Below, in pieces: positions 47,401-54,809 of a stretch of DNA of 64,000 bases. A program made the translations under genes and the position numbers. Position 1 is the first letter of the stretch. Each line of letters starts with the position of its first letter. Under the pieces are notes generated by a model. It was given only the letters and a program-made list of their open reading frames with translations, made no database searches and was not told the origin of the DNA. The stretch is from Hydrangea macrophylla (Eukaryota; Streptophyta; Magnoliopsida; Cornales; Hydrangeaceae): positions 86,056,871-86,120,870 of the forward strand of contig CM066994.1 in assembly GCA_033977485.1 (NCBI GenBank), given 5' to 3'.

Positions 47401-50400
47401 ATTATTACATGGGATGATGCTCCAGGCATTACCAAAGTCAAGAAGGCTCTTAGTCAATCTTTTGATGTTCAGGACTTGGGGCCTTTCGGTACTTTCGCGG
47501 GATAGAAGTTGCTCGTTCTCGTCAAGGGATATCACTGTCTCAACGAAAATATACTCTGGATCTTCTGCAAGATACAGGTATGATGGGATGTCGTCCTGCC
47601 TCCACTCCTATGGATCCCAATCATTAGCTGTCTAATGAGTCTGGGGAACTTCTTCCTGATGCTTCAGTATATCAACGCCTTGTTGGCTATCTTATTTACT
47701 TGAACAACACTCGACCCGACATTACATTTACAGTCAGTGTTGTGAGTCAATTTATGCATGCTCCACGATCATCTCATCTTGATGCTGTTCATCAAATACT
47801 CTGGTATCTCAAGACTTGTCCGGGTCTTGGAATATTTTATTCTGCAAACACACAGTCTGGGGTGCTCTGCTTCACTGATGCTGATTATGCTGGGTCTAAG
47901 AGTGATCGTCGGTCCACATCCGGATTCTGCACTTTCTATGGGAATCACCTTCTCTCATGGAAAAGCAAGAAACAAGTTGTAGTTTCTCGTTCTTCCACTA
48001 AGGCAGAATATTGGGCAATGGCACAGGGAACATGTGAGCTTCTATGGGTACATTCTATTCTGAAAGAGTTGGGTTATCCGGTTAATAGCTCATCTACGTT
48101 GTTCTGTGACAACAAGTCTGCCCTTATGCTTGCTTCTGACTCGGTTCTCCATGAGCGTACTAAGCATATTGAAGTGGATGTTCATTTCATTAGAGAGAGA
48201 GAGAGTTATGGAATCATTGTCCCAGAGTTTGTGCCCTCTTCCAGTCAAGCTGCTGACAAGGATCAAAATTTCGTTTCGGTGTAGTGTTTCGGTGTTCCCG
48301 GAAACGGAAACATGTGGAAACACCGGAAAAAATTGGAAACACAAAGAAACTTGTGGAAACATAACTTTAAACTAAACTGTATACACATATAAAGCTTATA
48401 ATTGATTAATTGAACCGTTAAGAGGTCTATACATGTAGTTATATCAATAATATATAGTTCAAATTGAAAATACATGATAATTTAGGCGTCAATCTACTGT
48501 CAAGCAGTTCATAGTATACAAAAAACATCATTCATAGAAAAGAAAAGTTACATATAAGCACATAAGAAGCTAATAAGATATCTCCAAAATACAAATAGTT
48601 GTTCATCCAACAATTTCACATCCAACCAATATCTCGTTGCCGTCTTTTTTTTTAATTGGTTGTGAAATGTCATCTTTATTTCTTTCTGCTACACAAAATA
48701 CATAATACATAATATTTAATTTAATTTTTTTAATTTATAAGAATATTTATAAATTGGAATTAGTATACCATTCATAAAAAAGTATGACTAATTTTTTATA
48801 TATTTATTTTGGGCTGAACAAAAATGCATTCATTTTAAAATTAATTTTTATATATTAATTTCGGGCTGAACAAAAATGCAATCATTTTAAAATTAATTTT
48901 GATCCTTGAATAGGACTAATAATATAAGTAATAATTACTAATAATATAACTTACAACTAATTTTTATATTTCTAAGAATATTTGCTAAATAACAAACTTA
49001 TATTATAATTCTTACATAACTTTATAACAACTAATTAAATTTATTATAACTAATTTTTATAATATAAGTAATAAATTACAAGAAATACAAGTTATAAACT
49101 TATATACTATAACTAATAATTAGTAAAGTATTATTTTGTGATATAGTATTAAATATAGATATTGATATATACCTTATTCTGATTTAGGGCTCAACTCGAT
49201 GAAAGGATTAGGCTCCAGCGGCTCTCTCCTCCAGAGGCGTAAGAAGAAGCAAAGAAGAAGAAGAAGATATCAACGAAGAAGAAGAAGAAGAAACCAGAAG
49301 AAGATGAAGATCGCAGAAGATAACAGCGAAGAAGAAGAAGAAGAAGAAAAAAAGAAAGAAGAGACCTGATAAAATTCTCGACCAAGTAAGTATTTGTACA
49401 CAGATCTTTCCCCCAAATTGGTCTTCTTCAATTATTTCCCCCAGAATTTCTCTTCTTCAATTATTTCCCCCACAATTTCTCCTATTTCATCATTTCTCTA
49501 CCTCACAGAGTCACAGTCAGTCATCACTGTTTCGTTCGAAACACTTGGAAACTTACAAATCTTGTCGAATCTCTGGAATTTCAAGATTCCCATGATGATT
49601 CGTGTCGGTGGGCCATGAAACCGAAAAGTTTCGGTCGTTTCGACCAAAAAGAAACGAAATTTAGTTCCTTGGCTGCTGATATGTTCACTAAGTCTGTTGG
49701 TCCCTCTCTCCTGAAGTCGTCTCTGATCAAGCTAGGTCTCATTGATATATTTGCTCCATCTCCAGCTTGAGGGGGAGTGTTGGAATATATATTTATTATA
49801 GTCAAACTTATTCACGGACTGATTAGGAATAGATTGATTGTAACTTATTATAGTTGTCTTTTTCCTTTTCTTTTATTTCCTTTTCTTTCTTTTATTTCCC
49901 TTTTCTGTGTCTCCTAGCTTGTATATATACATACACATTGTGAATAAATAAAATAACAATTATTCTTCCATCTTTCTTCTTTGTCCATGCATTAGAAAAT
50001 GTTGCGCAGGATGGTCATTGTGGTTTTAGAGCTTGCGCCGAACTGTTGGATATGAGTAAAAAGGATGGATGGAAGGACATTAGGAATGCTATGTTGCAAG
50101 AATTATTGAACTATACACTTATCAATTGGGTGCTGAAAAAAATTACATGGAATTGGAGGAAAGGCTAAATTTTTTTAAGGACTATGGATGTAAAACAAAG
50201 TATTGGATGCACCTGCCGGATATGGGACCATTATTTGCCACCACCTTCAATTGTGTGTTTTGTGTTCTTTCACCCTTACAGTCATGCACATATTTACCTT
50301 TGAGGAATGGACCAATAAGTGACTTTCAAATTGTCCCTATTGTTTTGTTTGATGAGGTTCACTTCATGGGTCTTTCTAAAACAAGATGCACTGATTCCAA

Positions 50401-53400
50401 ATGTTATGCCAGGGTGGGACGAAATTCGACATGGAGATGCAACAAGATGGGAACAATTGGTAAAACCCAAGATTGAAGACTGGAAAGCTCGTATTGGGTG
50501 TCCATAAGGTACATTTTTTTGTCCTCTCATAGAATGCATATGATGTCATTTGTCTTCCCTTGTAAATTTTAATATTAATTTATTCTTGTTGTTTTGTTTC
50601 CTAGTGCCATGTATCAGATCTATCTTATACTCTTCATAGTTGAGAGAAATGTTGAGAAAAGCAAATGGTGATGAGAAGGATCTGAATCTTTGCAAGCATG
50701 AAACGATCGCCACAATATTATTTGTTTTAGCTCTCTATAATTTATTTATTTTTATTTTATATTTTTATTCTATGTTCTAGTCAGTCCTGACTTTTAAGTT
50801 AATTCAAGTTATTAGAATACAATAACATTCAGTCTTCGTGCAGGTTCCAAGAGCTGGTGGTGTATTTTTGAATATCATACTATTGTTCAAGTTCTTTAGT
50901 GACGAATAATTGTCACTGAAAGTAAAAAAAAAAAATTGTCACAAAAAGTGTTTGAGGGACTAAAATGCCACACTTATGAAACTACAAGGACTAGAATGAC
51001 ACTTTCTTAACTACAGGGACCAAATTGACATATAGGGCAAACTAAGAGGGTGTAAAATACAGTCTAAGCCTATAATATATAGTAAAATAAGTGAGGTGCC
51101 TTTACTAATTAAAGTAAAAAGGTAAAAACTGATTTTTTTTACTTAAAACTAGGTGCCCTAATTAAAAATTGAATGTGCCTTTATCGCCAACCACTAGGAT
51201 AATGTGAATGTTCTTCTTCAAGTCACCAAGTCATATTGGTGACATTTATCAAATATCACAGTTACCATCAACAATAAAACTCTAAAAGCTCACCTTCCAC
51301 ACATGAGTATCAATTGGAATCGAATGATGTTGATCTAGGGAGAAGAGAGCAATGCATGCTGCCACCTTGGGGCCCACACCAGGTAGAGTACAAAGAGCAT
51401 CAACAACAACCGGAAGATCTAATTCCCGAAGAGAAACGAGCCACTCGATCCCTCCAAAGGGTTTTGATTGTAAAGCATCGACAGTGCGAACTATGTATTT
51501 GGCCCTGCCATTTTGTCAAGATGCGATCAAAATCTAGCGCACCGAAATTGAACCTGAATCTATACAGTTTAAAGTATCCAGTAGAAAGTGGAAAAGAATT
51601 ACAAAGCCGGCTTGAACTAAAAAATAAAGCTAATAGTTTGACCTCTCTCTCGCAATCAACCTTTCATAAAAATAGATCTTTATTTACAGTGTGAGGGGGA
51701 AGAATTCAGTTGATATGGGGTTGTCGACACCCTGACAATGGTAACTGTGCTATGAAAGCAAAGAAAAACTTGCAACATTGGAATGTGTTATGGTTCGTTT
51801 GGATTGACATTTGCTGAAAGCATTCTCACCAATTATAAGTACATTGTCATCTTCATTTTCAACTTATTTAGAAGACGCATTCTAATACAGTCTTTGCTTT
51901 TTCAAAAAAGCAAGTCTTACTTACTTGCTTCAACTTTTAAGTACTTGCTTCTGCTTAACCTTTACAACAAAGAACTCTCACTCTATCATGTTGCCAACTT
52001 CATCTTACCCTTCTTTCATCTTTTTTTTTTCTCTCTCTCTCTCTATATATCCAAAGTACATAAGAAATGATACATGTGCTGCGGGGAAAAAAAGTTACTC
52101 AATTACCAAACACAACATTAGTTAGGTTGGGTAGTGTATACTTGCTAGTTGCCCCTAAGCCATCCAAATGCTACGTTTGGTATGATGAATGAAGGAAAGG
52201 GGGGAGGGGGAGAAAATCCCTGGTTCAGTTGTTTGGTAGAGTGGAAGATAGGAGGGAAGAGGCATCCTGCAGAGCACCATTTCTCATCTGTCAAAAATGA
52301 ACGGGTTGGAAGAAGTAAGAGACTTCTTCACTTTTTTGACTGTTTTTTGTCCTAAGATTACTATCTTTTTGTTATGGGAGGGAAAATACATAATATTCCG
52401 CAGTTTCCTTCGTCTTTTCTTTCTTATATCAAACAAATTGACAAGAGACCCCCTTCGTTACCCTAGGGTACCTCTTTCCTCCCTTCTTCATTTCCTTCCA
52501 CTATTTCGTCCCTCCTACCAAACATATTATAAATGTTAAGCCAGTGTAGATGCACAGAAATGATGTTGTATATATACAATACCATGTTCCGAAAGAAAAG
52601 AAGGGATATATCATGGTCATAAACTTACATGGTGGTATAAAAAAATAAAATAAACCAGTAACTAGGAGTCTCATAAGTACACCACATACAGCGAACGTCT
52701 CTGAATAAAGAGCAACCTACTCACCCAGAAATGGGTAATAACTACTTGCATAATTCACAGTTATGGAAACCACCTCTCTGTAGTTGTCAATGGGCAGCAA
52801 GCTATGCAGAAAAGATGAAGATTTCCAGAAAAGAAGGCAGTAAATTAGAGACGACACACAGTCTGGATTCTCTGGAAAGAGGCAAGACTTTTGAGAGAAG
52901 TTTGGAGATAACAAAACATTGAAGCAAAAACTGCAGATAAGTTCTCTGATTCTGGTATCACGATTAGGCTTCCATGGATTTAGTGAAGGAAAGGAAACGC
53001 AAACACGAAGCAAAAAACTTTTCTTTATTTGGTTAACAAGGAAAATATGAGAAAAACAGGAATAACACAAAAATGGGGTGAGAAAAAAAAAATAAGATTT
53101 TGAATTTTGTGAATCTCACTCTCCTTTGTCTTTTTCTTGAGTTCCTAATGTTTTAAAAGTTTTTAATTTCTAACGATACTTAAACATGGAGAAAAGCACT
53201 AAGAGAAAACACTAGGGTCTTGTGAATCACTTTCCTTAAAGTTCTCTATTTCCATTTACTTTTTTCTCTCAAACTCACTACGGAACTCTCAAAACTATCA
53301 AGCCATGAAAAAACACTAGTTCTTAATTTATGTCCACAAGGAAGCACAGGTCGGCAATCAAGCTAAAACTGCTACAGTTTGTTGTTCATGGAGAGTTACT

Positions 53401-54756
53401 CCCTCCGTCCCATTTTATGTGTCCCTCTTGGGGAATCCAACTATTTAAGGGGACAAAAAGAATCTACACATACTTTCCACAATTGCCCATAATCATTGCA
53501 CTTTCTTTTTTGTTTTGTTTTGGTGTTGATTGCAAGGAAGGGTAGTTTGGGAAACTAAGTAAAATTTGCATACTAATTTAGGAAAGTGGACAACAATTTC
53601 GGGAGATCCCAAAAAGGAAAGGGTGATACATAAAATGGGACGGAGGGAGGACTAATCTATAGTATGAATAGATAATAAAGAGTGAATTTAACTCTTTCTT
53701 GGAAAAACAACCTGGTATTTCTGCAACAAGAGTTTCCTACTAACGAAAAAATTCATTTTGAGTCTTTCACTAATGATCTAGTTTTTGACTCGAGCCATGG
53801 TCTCGTCTAGAACAAAATAAACTATAAACATATCGAGTGTTCTATCTCTTTTCGCAAACCAGGCTTGAAGCGTTTGAGACATTTAAAGCAAAATTATTGA
53901 ATTCTGTACTCACAGTTTGGAGTTTCTCACTCCTTCCGATTTGCTTCAGTAATTTAAAAAAACAAAACTCTAATCTTATGAATTCTCGTCGGGATAGCTG
54001 GATTTTAAAAAATAAAGCAAAGAAAATCAACAACTACAGATCAATAGCTATAAGGTGAGTCTTCTTCTACACTTGAAATACATACAACAGCTTCTCCAAA
54101 GCATTCACAACCTAAAGAATTTTTTATTTAAAGCATTCCAAGCCCAAAACAGGACCACACATGCTTCAAAGTGAATAAAATTCCAGTTGATGCAAATTAC
54201 CCAATGCTTTCCCTTGCTAGTCTCGCCTGTTATGTGAGCTAACGGATAATCATCCAAGTAACTTCATTTCCACTAGGGGAGTTCAAAAAAACCACCAAAC
54301 CGAACCGGCTGGCCGAAGCCGACAAAATTTGGTGGTTGTGGTCGCCTGGTCGGTTTATATCTGCCACAGTCGCTGTTCGGTGTTGAATTTTAGAGAATTT
54401 TAGTTTTCAGTTCGAAGCCGGCTTTTGTTCATTGAAAATCGAAAATAGCCAAACTGACCGAATATAAACACAGATAAAGTATTTGTATTTAATGTTCGAC
54501 TCTTACATGTAAATTGTAATGAAGTTCTGATGACCCTACTTTTTGACAGCACGGTAAATCACTTTCCAAGATTGTCTTTTACATACATCTCATTATTTTA
54601 TTCTCTCTCTTTCAGAAGACTCACAAAGGCAATACTTTCATCATGACCGTAGCTACAAACACTACCTGACAGGCTGACAGACTAGTGACTACTTCTTGGA
54701 GTATGCTGATCAACTTTCTATCTATTAATCTCTTCCTTTTCCTCCTTTTTTTTATT

Positions 54757-54809
<53 letters not shown>

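Larger units (their letters stand above)
43459..49980 (+). mobile_element. Ty1/copia retrotransposon D
   Basis: LTRs 43459-43657 and 49778-49980, both TGTTGGAATA...TTTCTTCT. Exact TSD TTGTC at 43454-43458 and 49981-49985. Primer site TGGTATCGGAGC at 43658, polypurine tract GAGGGGGAG at 49769-49777. A different family from A to C (about 200-bp [20 protein letters not shown] after the knuckle). Inserted between the MULE transposase and OTU segments. An hAT-like element sits in its RNase H end. Confidence 0.96.
33877..50507 (+). pseudogene. FAR1-type/MULE transposase with C-terminal OTU domain, interrupted
   Basis: The coding region is split by copia C and copia D. The 5' exon (about 33877-33952 plus 41155-41205) encodes an acidic N-terminal part ([17 protein letters not shown], then [13 protein letters not shown]). 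After an A/T-rich intron, the frame from about 41482 gives a FAR1-like DNA-binding segment ([24 protein letters not shown], then CPFKLRGD and CGLHNHPLG), and from about 42145 the MULE catalytic domain ([51 protein letters not shown]), with [13 protein letters not shown] after it. Past copia D, an OTU-like protease segment starts [16 protein letters not shown] and continues to [11 protein letters not shown] at 50507. There are several stops and frameshifts (about 41725, 42127, 42312, 42335, 42909 and others), so no functional transposase is made. Such genes are sometimes misnamed in plant databases. Confidence 0.82.
32685..51192 (+). mobile_element. Mutator-like element (MULE) with FAR1-MULE-OTU protein, 18.5 kb with insertions
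   Basis: Termini GGCTGGCGATAAAGGCACAT (left) and the reverse of the right end GGTTGGCGATAAAGGCACAT begin inverted repeats of about 130 bp that also match in TTTTTAATTAGGGCACCTA and AGTAAAG.CACCTCACTTA. They are flanked by ATTAGGATA (32676-32684) and ACTAGGATA (51193-51201), a 9-bp TSD with one mismatch; 9 bp is the Mutator length. Without copia C and D the element is about 4.8 kb. It inserted 102 bp inside OGG1 intron 2, counted from the donor site, in the opposite orientation to the gene. Confidence 0.9.
19083..51293 (-). other. OGG1 intron 2, 32.2 kb, nested transposons
   Basis: Donor AAG-GTGAGC at 51293-51288, acceptor GGAAG at 19087-19083. Intron sequence without a recognised element is limited to about 19083-19600, 32230-32675 and 51202-51293. 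The remainder is a gypsy-like element holding copia A and B, and a MULE holding copia C and D with their own insertions. Confidence 0.88.

Noticed and set aside
48090..48475. Small frames on the minus strand in the hAT-like element
   Set aside because: A/T-rich and GGAAACA-repeat translation; no BED zinc finger or hAT dimerisation region is seen.
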